Below, in pieces: positions 52,601 to 62,792 of a DNA stretch of 64,000 nucleotides. Below the pieces are notes generated by a model that was not told the origin of the DNA, made no database searches, and saw nothing but the letters and a program-made list of their open reading frames with translations. The position numbers and the translations under genes were made by a program. The stretch lies in assembly GCA_964020975.1 (NCBI GenBank), contig OZ026630.1, forward strand, positions 61,094,470-61,158,469. Reading direction: 5' to 3'. The DNA comes from Hermodice carunculata (Eukaryota > Annelida > Polychaeta > Eunicida > Amphinomidae). The first letter of the stretch is position 1; each line of letters opens with the position of its first letter.

Positions 52601-55600
52601 GTAACATGTTTAAGTCTGACTCCTGCAAGTTTTTCATGTTTTTTTTTTGTGATTTTTATATGAAATTTATGCTTGGGTATCTAGACTCACTTATCACTTG
52701 AGACCTGTGAGGAAGAAGTTAACTGCTTTGAGCTGAAAACATTCACATCATTTTTGCCTACATGTACATGTGGTCATGTTACTTATTGTACAAATGCTAG
52801 TGCCGGACATATGATCAACAATTTGTTTGGAAAGGTACTAGGAAATGTGGTGTTCAAATAAATCTAACAAAACAAGAAGATAGACTTCCACAGGAAAGAA
52901 ATTCACATTCCACTGTAATAATTTTCATCAGTTTTAGGACTACCATTTTGTTTGTAGCTTTATCCTTCATATCGCTGGATTTGGTGGAGACACATAGGTC
53001 GTAAATTATATCTGGCAATGGCAGGTGTTACATGTCACACTCAAACTAAACAACATCTTATACATGTATTATTCTTTTTGTTTAAAAAAATATATTCACA
53101 TTTTGTCAGTTTTATAATGTAATTTGGGATCAATTTTCTGTATTCTGTCTTCAAATAAAAGCGTCATCATGAAACTCTGAATTATGTCACGGTATGTAAA
53201 AGGGGACTTTCTGCACAGTTATTTTCCATTCATGGGTTTGAATTCTTCGCCCCTGGCTTTATTATCAGTTTTCCTCTGAATGAGTGACAATTTTTACTAT
53301 AACTACTTTAACTTGTTGTAGTATACATGTAATACAAAGAGGGTAATAATCTCTGCATGTTATACAGTCAACGTGTCAGTCAGCTGATATAGAATAGTCT
53401 GTCCTCCATCTGTTAAATGTGTGTCCAGAATTCACATTTTCATCTTCTTCATCCAAAACAGTGTGCCACTGTCTTAATTAGCAGGTACCACTGTATTTCA
53501 CAATCTTCAATTACCTCCAAAATGTAATTTATGTGGAGACATAACCATTTTCATCATGCATGTGCCTGGTCCACATTAATAGATCTATGTTTATTTATAT
53601 GTACATCCAAGCTAAGTGGGGGTCACAGGGGTATCTACGTGTGTCATCTTTAGGTGACACCTCACTCTGGTTTAATTTTGTATCATTTTTTTGTTGAGTT
53701 TTGGAAAAATCTCTAATAAATCTTTTCAGAAACTGCTTGGCCAATTGCATCAAAATTGCAAAACTTCACTTCTGGGTACCCATAGACCATATGATTAACA
53801 GGTGGCACAGAGATTGTTTGTGTTTTTTCAGAATTTTAGAATGAATTATGTATTTTTACTTTTAAGGGTCCGCCCCATGGGGGGGGACCCTTTCTGTTTT
53901 GGGGTTGTTCGTCCTTCTGTACGGGTGTTCACATTTTAGTTACCACAATATCTACAGAATGCCTCCATGTATTTTGCTCAAATTTAGCAATATGCTTACC
54001 TTACCTGGCAAGATGAATTGATTGGATTTTGATGTCACCATGACCGAATTTGAGCAAATGGCAGCTTAATTACATGCTCATTAGGTCTCGTTACTGCAAT
54101 ATCTCGTGAGTGCTGCAATACATTTTGCTCAAATTTGGCAGTACATGTATGCTTAGCTACCATGCCAAGATGAACAATTTTGATTTTGCTGTCACCATGA
54201 CCTAATTTGAACAAATGACAGCCTAGTTATATGTTCATTAGGGCTTGCTACTGCAATATCTCCAGAATGCTTCAGAATCTATGTATCTTGCTCAAATTGT
54301 ATAGTATGATTATCTTGTATGCCAGGATGATCTAATTAGATTTTGGTGTCATCAGGACTTTATGTGAGTAAATGGCATCCTAATTACATGTTTGTTAGGG
54401 CTCGTTACCACAATATCTCCAGAATGCTTCCATGTATTTTATTCACATTTTGCAGTATAACTATCGTACATGACAATATGAACTGATTAGATTTTTGTGT
54501 CACCATGACCCAATTTGAGCAAATGGCAGCTTTACTTGATGTTCATTAGGGCTCCTTACCATGATATCTCCAGAATGCCTCCACGTATTAAGCTTTAATT
54601 AAAGTTTGATAGGAATACATGTAATAAAAGGTCCGCTCAATGTTTTTGTGTTGTTCGGATGTCTGTCCGGATAGCCATCCAGATGTGCATATTCTCAATA
54701 CCGCAATATCTATAGAATGCCTCCATGTATTTTGCTCGAATTTGCAATATGCTTGTCTTACCTGGTAAGATGAACTGATAAGATTTTGGTGTCACCATTA
54801 CCTAATTTGAGCAAATGGCAGACCCTTCAATCAATGCTTTGCATTGAAGGTATGTCTAGTTTTACCTTTGCGTGAAAAGCATCTCTCAGATTATGCTGAA
54901 ACTTAGTGGATATGTACCTTGTGTAAGGGTCCGACAAATTTATTTCCTAGGGGATGATACTCTGGATTTCTGATTTTGAACAAATTTTTCAATTCAGGTA
55001 TTTATCAGTTAATGCATACATTCTCATTGATTACCAATAGGAAAGCTCCTGTTGTGTTTCTTGTGGTGTTACTCATTTGACTTGAAGTGACCTCAAAAGG
55101 TTAAACTGACATGTTGGAATATGTCTTGGTGGATCCTGTTACTTTTCATTTAAAAGATGATAACTCCAGATCTGTATGAGTGAAAACTTTGATAAAGCAA
55201 GCCGTGATAATTGTCTTTAAAATGGGTAACCTAGATATCAATCAGAAGGTCACAGCACTATTTCATTCTATGCATCCAAGGTCAGCTTAGCACAGGACTG
55301 TCACAGTCCACTTGTTACAATTTTTCCATTTCATTGGTAGCCCTGGACAATCCTATTGCTGTCTCAGCTGTACCATCCAGAGCCCTTTTGAAAATTGGTT
55401 TCCAAATTCCATGGGGGGAAAACTGTGCAGTGAGAACTTGTATTTTGTGACAGTGTCCTGTGTAGCATGTGAACTACATGTGATAGGTTCAGCATCGTGC
55501 ATATGGTGTAGATAATGCACATGTACAATATTGTATGTATACATGTGGAGTTAAGGAACAAGAAATGTGGCATGCAGATACAGTAACATGTACAAATACA

Positions 55601-58600
55601 GTACATAGCCATACAATGCACTATGCATGCTGAGCAGTGATGTCTGGGTCAAACTAAAGTTATTTTCAGCCACAGTGAATTGCGCTACACATAGGGCCTT
55701 TATTGTCTGTTTCTTCTTATTGTCACTCCTACACAGGATAATTCAAAAGTAAAAAACAAGATGTGTAGCATCTGCATGATATTTATGCCACCTATGTGCA
55801 GGTATGCAGTGCATGTATTCCTATTGTCCAGTCTGAGACTTGTGCATACGCCATAGAGACAGTTATTAGCTTGTTGTCTTTCTGAAAATCTGGTGTACAT
55901 GCATGTCATGGTTTAAAATGTGAATAATACTTGTTCTAATTACATACACTCAAATATTTCCTGTACATTATATGTTTTAATTGATATTGAACAAGTGACT
56001 GGTTTCACACTTTGAAGGTCCTATTGATTGAAGGGGTCTCATTTTCCATAAAGTTTGGGTTCAGAAACATGTAGCTTAGAAATAATATCCAGTGATTTTT
56101 CACAAATATCTTAATTTCTAAGGATGATTTTGATGCATTTAAAATAAGCCTCTTTGGCAAGCCATTAGTGCAGTCTTCCTGCCAGATTGTGGTCACTGGC
56201 ACGAAACTGTTGCTGACATCACAAGTGCAACCTTTCTTCCAGCTAGTGTGTGATAGTCTTCAGAACTGAATTAGTGCAAGCACTAGACATGGCAAAGCGG
56301 GAGAACTTAAGCAGTGATAGTGAGTGTGATGATGATGGCAATCTGAAAGTATCCTGCACTCTTTCTGATGAAGAGGAAGAAGACTAATAGGGCAACTGCA
56401 GCTGAAGAGCAGACATTCCAGCCATGTCAACGGGAACCAATCACAATTCATGTACAGTACAGTACAAGGCAAACGTGATGACGGCAAGCACAGAACAGAT
56501 CGGGGAATTCCAAGACTCAAATCACCCCAGATTTCTTTTCTTAGATTGGTGAAATGAACTTCCTCTCAATAAATATCAAACACTTCCATTCATTGCAATT
56601 TGAATTGGCCCTTCTTTTTACTTAATTTTGATTTGGTGTTACTCTTAGTGCTTGTAAAACAGACCGGTAAAATGTTTGTTCCAACATCTGAAATCTTTGA
56701 ATGTGGAGTTTAATAGGCCTTTTTTAAAGTCCCACAACTCACAGAGTCCTGCTGAATTTTCTATTTTCCTGTGTGTCAATTTCAGTCCATTATTTGTTAC
56801 TGTGGCAGTTGTCTTATGCCAGTGACCCATATCACATGGCCAGCACAGGGCCATGAGGCTGCGTGCTACTGGTGTTACAGTGGCAATCAATGTGAATGAG
56901 ATCAGAAGACATGCTGCACTAGGCAGTTGTAAAGTCATTTACTGCTAGTACACAAACTACAGTCGAAATAATGTGATACTGTCTGCACATAGTTTTCGTA
57001 TTTGTATGAAGTAGGCTGGGTGAATTGGCATGACATAAGTCCATGCACTGCAAAGATGTGGGTCCTTTGGAAATTGAAACATGCTCACCATGGAACTTTT
57101 GGTGTTGCTGCACCCGGCGGCAACACGGCGACCCATCCTCCACAGATATTGAGATGGAAATGTACACATTTCTCTGTCCATTTCTACTCCAACTACAAAG
57201 AGAGGTGTACAGCTAGCATGCTTGGCTATTGCTCTGTATACTCACCATGCTTGCTGTTTGCATGGTGTTGCATTTGTGACGTCAGCACCCCAGCCGCTCC
57301 ACAGGTGTCGCAAAAGAACAAGAACTCATGATGTGTGCATATCAAAGTAGCAACTTTAAAAAGACGAAGAAAGATGCCATTTTGATAACACAGGTGTAAC
57401 AAAAGTATTGGGTATGGACAGAACAACATACATGTAATTGCTTCCCATATATGCAAATAAAACAGGTTGTAATCATCAGCAGGACCTTTAAAGCATGTTA
57501 AAGTTGTCACATGTAGGCTTCAGTCTCATTTAATTAATTTTAATATAAATGAGACAAAAACTAGAAAAGGTATCAGTAAGTCTTTAATTCATGTTCATAG
57601 GTTATCATTACATACCAGAATGTTAAAGTTTAGACTGTGTTTTCTTCTTAAGTTTTAAAGGATAGGGGATTGCTATAAATAGCACGAAGGGCACAGACTT
57701 TGATGGTAAAGCCCTAGAATTCTATGGTTATCGGGAAGCCTGGCTATGATGCACTGTAAACCATGTTATCAAGATAGAATCTTGCTGATTACATTTCATT
57801 TCACCACCATATGGAACAGATGATTAAAACTGTTGTTTAACTCTTTCTGTGCCAACTGCCACTAAAGTCTAACTATTCTGAATTATAATAAGGATGCTAG
57901 ATTCAAGTTCCTTGTAAAAAGACCTTTGATTCAAGTACCAGCATGCCTGAAATTACACAGAATATAATAGTCCAGGTCAACAGCTTTCCTTGGCGCATGC
58001 ACCCAAACCATATGGAGGAAAGCTATTGACTCAGTCCAGAATGTGGCGCAGAGAAAGTTAAACCTTCATAGGATGCTGCTGGATGCATGTTGGAATCAAG
58101 TTCAGCATGTGGATAGGTGCTGTCTATCATGTACCTAATACCTTTTGAGAATGTGTATTTATTATTTTAATTTATTTGAATTTCAGTTCAGCAAGATGAT
58201 CCTGTCCACACAAAAGGAAGCTCAGAGCCTGGCTCACCAGAGACTTGAAAGAAGAGAGAAACAGAGGAAAACAAGAGGAAGTAGTGTGCGCGATCAACCA
58301 GATTCTCCAAGATCTTTGAGGAAAAGTAAGTACTGAACCCAAGCACTTCAGAACTGTATGGAATTGACTTCTGTGATTGTCTTTTTCTGAGTGAAAGTCT
58401 TTTATCAATCACTTTGAAAATTGTGTTTAATGTACTTGATATTGTAGAGCGCTTTTCTTGTGAAGGATTAGATATCGGTACTAACTATTGTTTTGATGTT
58501 TATAATTTTCTCGCATTTATTGATTTTAATACCAAATGTTATGTTGTTTCTGATGTTCATCAAAAGACTTTATAGGTATGAAAGCTGAAATGGCTTAAAT

Positions 58601-58663
58601 TGCAGCTGTATGTCTGAAAGGACACACCAAAGATGTTGAAATAGGTCATCACATGGAAGCAGT

Positions 58664-58729
<66 letters not shown>

Positions 58730-61700
58730 ATTTTCATGAAGTCACATACATCTACAATATAGCAGTTTATGTAATACTTGTGTTACTTTGAGATTTTACA
58801 TCTTCAGTTATTCTGCCTGGATTTCTCAGTGTTCTCTCATACTTGAATACACTGCATTCAAATGTGACCATGCTAGTTTTCTTAGTACCTCTCATGTCAG
58901 AAGTAGGTGGAGAACTTGTCCCTTTGTGAACATTTTATACAGGAGCAGTCTGACGCACAATTTGATGGATATTTCAGTTAGACTCAGCAAATTTTGGAGT
59001 GACTGATTAAACCCTTTCCAGTTTGAACTGGCAAGAACTGCATAGAGTTATGTGTCAGTTTTTGACCAGTTCAACAGTGGCGAAAAAGCAGTTTGCATGA
59101 AAATTGTTATGAGACCTTTAAACATAACATGCCCCAGATCAACAGCTTTTCTTTAGTGCATTGACGTGTACTGTATTTTTATACCTGGGTACCTGTATGT
59201 GGGTATCAACCCACACCTGGGTACCCATTAACATGTATTGACCTGTACCAGGGTACCTTTTTGCAGTACATGTACCCACATTCGCAAAAAAAATATGATA
59301 GTAGAAACATCCTGAAAAGCACACATTTTATTATTTATTTATGACTCATTGAGCCTGAGTACAAATTTGTGGGATATAGTAAACATAAAAGTAACATTAC
59401 AGGAACAGGTAGTTACTGGCAGATTTCAAAGATTATTACTTGCACTTGCTGCAGGTTGCTTTGGCCTGGGTGATTTACAAATATAAATGATGTTCAATGG
59501 GCATTTGGGCATCCATGCCATTGCCTTTCTGATGGTTCTTGTTTTTGACAGTTTTAACAGACACAATACTGCACAACTATTACTCGCAAAGTAAGGATAA
59601 ATTCCAGATCTGGATTTGTTCTGAACATGTAAACGGAGAAACATCTTCCAGAGCAAGAATTTTTGTGGGTGTCTGGGAACAGAGTTTGTACCTGGCTACT
59701 TGTCCAAAGGGCATTTAGTGGGCATGTACGGGGCCAAAGCACTACAGGGTAATAACCTTTTCATGTGGGTTGGGTGCTAAAAACTTAGTGGCCAACCCAT
59801 ACCAAGGAAAGCTGTTGACTCAGTCTTAATTTTAAGGGGAAAGTGTTAATTTGATATGAATTGTTGAAAGCCAATGCAAAAGTTTTCAATCATTTCCCAA
59901 CTTTCCATAAGATCTTGCATTTTCAGACTTGTTCCTTTGATACCATTATGTCATGGACCACACAATTCAAACATGTATCACCTAGCAACAATCCAAGACA
60001 GAAACTAATTTAAATATTTTAGATTTTTTTTGTTTTAAAGAAAAATGATAGTTTGTATATAAGTGTACAATAAGGAATGTGACATCAATGCTGCTGGAGT
60101 GCTTCAGTGCTGCCTGAGTTGCAAAATGTGCACATATGTACCCTCTTACATTGCTGATTATGCCAATGCCTGGCTTCAAGTCTAATTTTACATTTCAGCA
60201 TTTATTTGAAGAAAAAAAATTCTTTTGTGCTATCACTCTGTGAAAATCACTGAAACAATGTCTGCATATTATTCACTTGATAAGACAATGGAGTAGACAA
60301 GATAGAGCAGTCCGACACGGTGGACACCGATGACCCAGATAAACGTAAGCCTGTCTGTTTGAGTGGAGAGTGACACCTAGGTGGAGGGAGAGTGATCTGT
60401 GTGCTGACTCTGTCTTATGTTCATGCACTGACATTATAACATTATGAATTGAGTTATTGGTAGTTGATCGTGAGAGTGAAAGCTCATGCAAAAGTTTTAT
60501 TCCTTATATGTGCATAAGGGAATTTATCCTCTAAGAAAATACATTTGTATATTTTCATGTATGTACACATTAACAAAAACTGAGCAATTAGTATTCAACT
60601 TTACACTAAAACATAAAAGATGCTCCATTTATGAACATTACAAGAATATATGATTTATATTTCATAATTTGTAGTGTTATAATTATCTTTTTGTGTTTCA
60701 TTTCCTGTATTTATATGGTAATTTTGGTTTGTAAAATAACAACTGTTCATAGAAATGCACATAGTACATATACATATATATTCAGCATGGTGAAGTAAGA
60801 TATTATGTAGCTGAATGCAATATGCCATTTGTAGTGTCAACTCTCACCTGAAAGTACCATCATTGTGGCCAGTCTCCCATATGTCTCACTAAAAGAAAAC
60901 ATGCTCAAGACCCCACCCTCCCACAGACCTTACTCCACAGTTAAATGTGTGTGCACTGTATATTGTATTACACAGGTACAAGGTTTTTAAGCAATGCACG
61001 CATATGTGATGGCGTGTCTCAATTGTACCTCAGTTATAAATGGATCACATCTGTTATATTTTTTTTTTTTTTTTTTTAGTATTACCTAAAACAAGTTAAC
61101 ATTTAAGGCACCCTGTGTATCCTGTCTCCACTGCATTACACGTACACCATTGTGAGAGGAATGTGTGGAATAGCAGGTTCATTAATGTGCACACCCTGCT
61201 AAGGCCAAAAGATAACCACTGGAAGGTAGTGCTTATCTGCACCATGTTGATACACTTTCACCCATAATTTATTGTACTTGAGGTCACTGGCTCATGAATA
61301 ATTAAGGCCGTGCTGTAGCTATTAAGCATTAGACTTTTTCTTTTTTTTTTTTGTCTTTGAGGAAAGAAACACACGAGGCAACTTAAGATAGGGACAACCT
61401 TAGATTTTGAACTGTGAGTCCATAGGATGGTGGGTGGGAAGGAAGCACAATCACATAACATGAGAATGAGTGGAGATAACACTACATGTACCTTGAATAC
61501 AAAGAGTTCAAATAGCGAAAAGATACTTGATGGCCATGTACCATGTCAGATTGTTATATCCTTGATGTCTCTGGACATACAACATAAAAAGAATGATTGT
61601 CATCAAATGTCTTCACAAAACTTATATTGACTGGTTCTTCCTGCTGTCTGCAATATCCCCCCCCCCCCCCCGTTTTTTTCACATAATTCTTTACTTTTTA

Positions 61701-62792
61701 GCTCAGCACACTTGTCAGTCAGCTTATATGACGGTCAGTCATCTGTCACCCATCGTCCTGCTGCCCCAATGTTGTTTGAATGGTCACACTCCATTGATTT
61801 TTGGAATTTTTATTCATTTAAAGGAAAATTTTTTAAGAATCTTTTCTTTGAAGTTGCCAAGTCAATTGCTTTGAAATTGCATATGGACATTTCTGGGGAC
61901 ATCTGGACCTTAATTTGTTCATCAGATGGTGCTGTTATTATTTTTCACTTAAAAAAAAAAATCTGTTTTCACTTTTTGTGACCTTTTTTCCCAAATGGTA
62001 AGTTGGATCCTCTTCGGACTTATTGGGGTTGTATGTGGACTTGGTATCCATCAAATTTGTTCACTACATGGTGGTGTTGTCATTTTCTGATTTTTAACAA
62101 ACTATCAAAATTCAGAAAAATCATTAAGGGGATATGTTCATGTTAGCAATGGTGAAGGTAACCTTGATATCATTCTGAAGTTCACAGGACCACTTCAGTG
62201 TGTGCATGTGAGGTCAGCTTAGCACATGACTGTCATAGTCTTCTTGTTGAAAATTCTGTATTATTTTAGAAATCTTGTATCTTTAAACAGAGAGTGAAAA
62301 TGTCACTTTCTGATTTTTAACAAATTATAAAAATTCAGAAAAAATCGGGGATATGTTCATGTTAGCAACAGTGATGATGGTCGTAAACAAAGGTGACCAT
62401 GATATCAATTTGAAGTTCACATGACAACTTCAGTCTGTGCATGTGAGGTCAACTGAGCACAGGACTGTCACACTCCTCTTGTTTACAAATGGTGTATTTT
62501 TTTAAACAGAAGCCGGAAATATATCTGTCAGTAATATTTTAATGCATGGATGCAAGCATGAGACTGTAAAAGTTCATTTGAATATAGCAGTAAAAATATC
62601 CAGCATGAGCATGTCAGCACTTGAGTTGACCTGAAACATATTTAAAAAATCTAACAGCAAAAGAGACAGTTGAAAGTTTGTTTTAGGAACAGTAAAATAA
62701 TTGATTTTGATTCATAGACCACAGAATTTGCATTTTAAGCCAAAATATTTACAGATTATGGCCAGAGAATTTGAGTAAATCATTGCAGAAAG
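43547..62792 (+). CDS. EFCAB7: EF-hand calcium-binding domain protein 7, N-terminal ~265 residues over eight coding exons; 3' part beyond the window
   Basis: Coding exons at 43547-43754, 49057-49122, 50768-50913, 52098-52184, 58187-58325, 60285-60344, 61362-61413 and 62755-62792 all have GT/AG introns and consistent phase. After a Ser/Arg-rich leader, the protein shows the EFCAB7 signature: FIYECKAAYLVIF, then LQQAGRNLPQRTLDKYW, then LTFNDFC. Two canonical EF-hand loops follow, DINGDGYITHDE (residues ~122-133) and DENRDGKLDYKE (~158-169), both with acidic positions 1, 3/5 and 12. Recognition is by comparison with remembered vertebrate EFCAB7, not an alignment. Vertebrate EFCAB7 is about 630 residues and, with IQCE, anchors EVC/EVC2 at the ciliary base to support Hedgehog signalling through Smoothened. 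The calpain-like and later EF-hand parts must lie past position 64000. Confidence 0.9.
43755..46065. other. First coding intron of EFCAB7, left part
   Basis: Contains family D-like words (GTGGTGCCACCTACAGTG near 45330; TGGCAGCACC near 45480) and the repeat later split by the TIR element (45640-46065). No exon recognised. Confidence 0.55.
46546..46870 (-). repeat. Family B element (minus) with (AT)n tail
   Basis: AT repeats at 46546-46600 are followed by the inverse of the family B tail (AAAGCTCCATATCTTCC; TTGGAATAATCAACATGTTT). The microsatellite sits at the same end as in the GA/GAAA copies. Confidence 0.88.
47350..48440. repeat. Two-copy ~560-bp tandem duplication
   Basis: Shared blocks include GAACGTTGCTAGG, TTTACATTTTAACA, GTTGCCATGGCAACCAAC and CTCAAACTGGTTTCTTA. 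The second copies lie 560-565 bases after the first. Moderately diverged. Confidence 0.9.
47689..48429. promoter_or_regulatory. Four RFX/X-box-like palindromes
   Basis: GTTGCCATGGCAAC at 47689-47702 and 48250-48263, GTTACCATGGCAAC at 47851-47864 and GTTGCCATGGTAAC at 48416-48429. These fit the X-box consensus bound by RFX factors, which control ciliary genes. Binding is inferred only. Confidence 0.55.
48780..49050 (+). repeat. Dispersed repeat ending beside EFCAB7 coding exon 2
   Basis: TTGTTTTTCTTCAATAACTC resembles 45835-45860 (same repeat before the TIR insertion). The end GGTCCATGGCCCTCTTGTTT resembles family C/D ends and lies 6 to 20 bases before the acceptor at 49056. Confidence 0.65.
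49057..49122 (+). CDS. EFCAB7: EFCAB7 coding exon 2
   Basis: Acceptor tcttggcag|TC and donor ACAT|gtgagt. Twenty-two codons give LQQAGRNLPQRTLDKYWKR, a hallmark stretch of EFCAB7. The pyrimidine tract of its acceptor overlaps the end of a dispersed repeat (see findings). Confidence 0.88.
49693..50275 (+). repeat. Family D element
   Basis: Starts TTTTAGCTCAGCTGACTTGT followed by CAGTCAGC (a hairpin GCTGAC/GTCAGC). Body words include TTCACCAGGTGATGCTG and CTAGGTGGCACTACTG. Ends near GCCCTGTATAG. Confidence 0.7.
50466..50483. repeat. Poly-G run
   Basis: An uninterrupted run of about 17 G. Similar C/G runs lie near 15145, 22066, 28005, 61660 and 62988. Confidence 0.9.
50768..50913 (+). CDS. EFCAB7: EFCAB7 coding exon 3, first canonical EF-hand
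   Basis: Acceptor tctgcag|CT and donor ACCACA|gtgagt. It encodes SSLTFNDFCDICHKEP, then the helix DDLMKAFRKV, the loop DINGDGYITHDE and the exiting helix LYKMMTT. The loop keeps D1, N3, D5, T9 and E12, so calcium binding is expected. Confidence 0.92.
51454..51622. repeat. Foldback with CpG-rich core
   Basis: TTTTGTGTGTGTTCTGGCAT...GACGTGGGTGATTGAAGCTG faces CAGCTTCAGTCACGTGCGTC...ATAACACACACAAAATTGAC. The core has a 14-base direct repeat, ATTGGGTGAGGCGC, and CGTGCGCCACG. Confidence 0.82.
52067..52090. repeat. (ATT)n microsatellite
   Basis: Seven ATT units directly before the pyrimidine tract of the exon at 52098. Confidence 0.9.
52098..52184 (+). CDS. EFCAB7: EFCAB7 coding exon 4, second EF-hand
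   Basis: Acceptor ctttttcag|AGA and donor AAAGAG|gtttgt, phase 0 on both sides, 29 codons. It starts RGEKMTMKEVKAIIEEV and ends with the loop DENRDGKLDYKE, whose Glu12 is the last codon. The RGEKMT linker is shared with vertebrate EFCAB7 as I remember it. Confidence 0.9.
52185..53361. other. EFCAB7 intron, nothing recognised
   Basis: Unique-looking AT-rich sequence. No motif or repeat identified. Confidence 0.5.
53362..55317 (+). repeat. Family D element split by family E insertion
   Basis: Starts CAGTCAACGTGTCAGTCAGC and ends in the hairpin GGACTGTCACAGTCC followed by ACTTGTT. The body includes ATTAACAGGTGGCACAG. Family E sequence occupies 53863-54859. Confidence 0.7.
53863..54859 (+). mobile_element. 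Family E Helitron-like element(s), tandem ~150-bp core
   Basis: Starts AAGGGTCCGCCCCATGGGG. Units with TTTTGCTCAAATTTAGCA recur about every 150-163 bases, and a second 5'-like start (AAAGGTCCGCTCAATG) lies at 54628. The 3' end is the hairpin CCTTCAAT...ATTGAAGG then TATGTCTAG, followed by T, as Helitron/Helentron ends do. No Rep/helicase frame. Confidence 0.72.
55318..57836. other. EFCAB7 intron, nothing recognised
   Basis: Short frames only. A locally CpG-rich patch at 57095-57140 holds a small hairpin (GTGTTGC...GCAACAC). No supported exon. Confidence 0.5.
57837..58062. mobile_element. piggyBac-like MITE, ~225 bp
   Basis: TTAACTCTTTCTGTGCCA faces TGGCGCAGAGAAAGTTAA, with TTAA at both outer edges. 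Inner arms CAGGTCAACAGCTTTCC and GGAAAGCTATTGACTCAG. It lies 124 bases before EFCAB7 coding exon 5. Confidence 0.72.
58187..58325 (+). CDS. EFCAB7: EFCAB7 coding exon 5
   Basis: Acceptor gaatttcag|TTC and donor AAAA|gtaagt. It encodes FSKMILSTQKEAQSLAHQ and then a Lys/Arg/Ser-rich linker ending PDSPRSLRK. FSKM completes the second EF-hand's exit helix. The linker between EF-hands and central domain is poorly conserved in the family. Confidence 0.82.
58668..58725. repeat. (AT)n microsatellite
   Basis: 29 TA units without interruption. Confidence 0.97.
59005..59852. mobile_element. Longer piggyBac-like element
   Basis: TTAAACCCTTTCCAG faces GGGGAAAGTGTTAA. The inner pair CCCCAGATCAACAGCTTT and CCAAGGAAAGCTGTTGAC is separated by about 650 bases that look like a later filling, with GGGTACC words at 59188-59260. 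No transposase. Confidence 0.6.
60285..60344 (+). CDS. EFCAB7: EFCAB7 coding exon 6 (short linker; two possible acceptors)
   Basis: Donor AAAC|gtaagc. Two in-frame acceptors 12 bases apart, gataag|ACAATG at 60285 and gagtag|ACAAG at 60297, give NNGVDKIEQSDTVDTDDPDK or NKIEQSDTVDTDDPDK. Both keep the phase with neighbouring exons. The pyrimidine tract is weak, so the choice and the exon itself are less certain than the others. Confidence 0.6.
61362..61413 (+). CDS. EFCAB7: EFCAB7 coding exon 7
   Basis: A strong T-rich tract precedes acceptor ctttgag|GA. The donor is GAACT|gtgagt. It encodes RKKHTRQLKIGTTLDFEL, joining in phase on both sides. A different acceptor five bases on would bring a stop at once, which supports this one. 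Confidence 0.7.
61698..62484 (+). repeat. Family D element with doubled 3' end
   Basis: Starts TTTTAGCTCAGCACACTTGT. The 3' block GGATATGTTCATGTTAGCAA...GTGCATGTGAGGTCA occurs twice (about 62130-62260 and 62340-62484), and the second copy ends GACTGTCACACTCCTCTTGT. Confidence 0.75.
62755..62792 (+). CDS. EFCAB7: EFCAB7 coding exon 8, last in window
   Basis: Acceptor tatttacag|ATTATGG and donor AAAG|gtaaag. Thirteen codons (LWPENLSKSLQK plus a split Gly) resemble the short Pro-Asn-Leu...Ser-Lys-Gly segment before the central domain of vertebrate EFCAB7. No further exon is convincing before 64000. Confidence 0.62.

Noticed and set aside
57095-57330. CpG-rich frame near 57.1 kb as an extra exon
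   Set aside because: No in-phase splice sites with the neighbouring EFCAB7 exons, which already join in frame without it.
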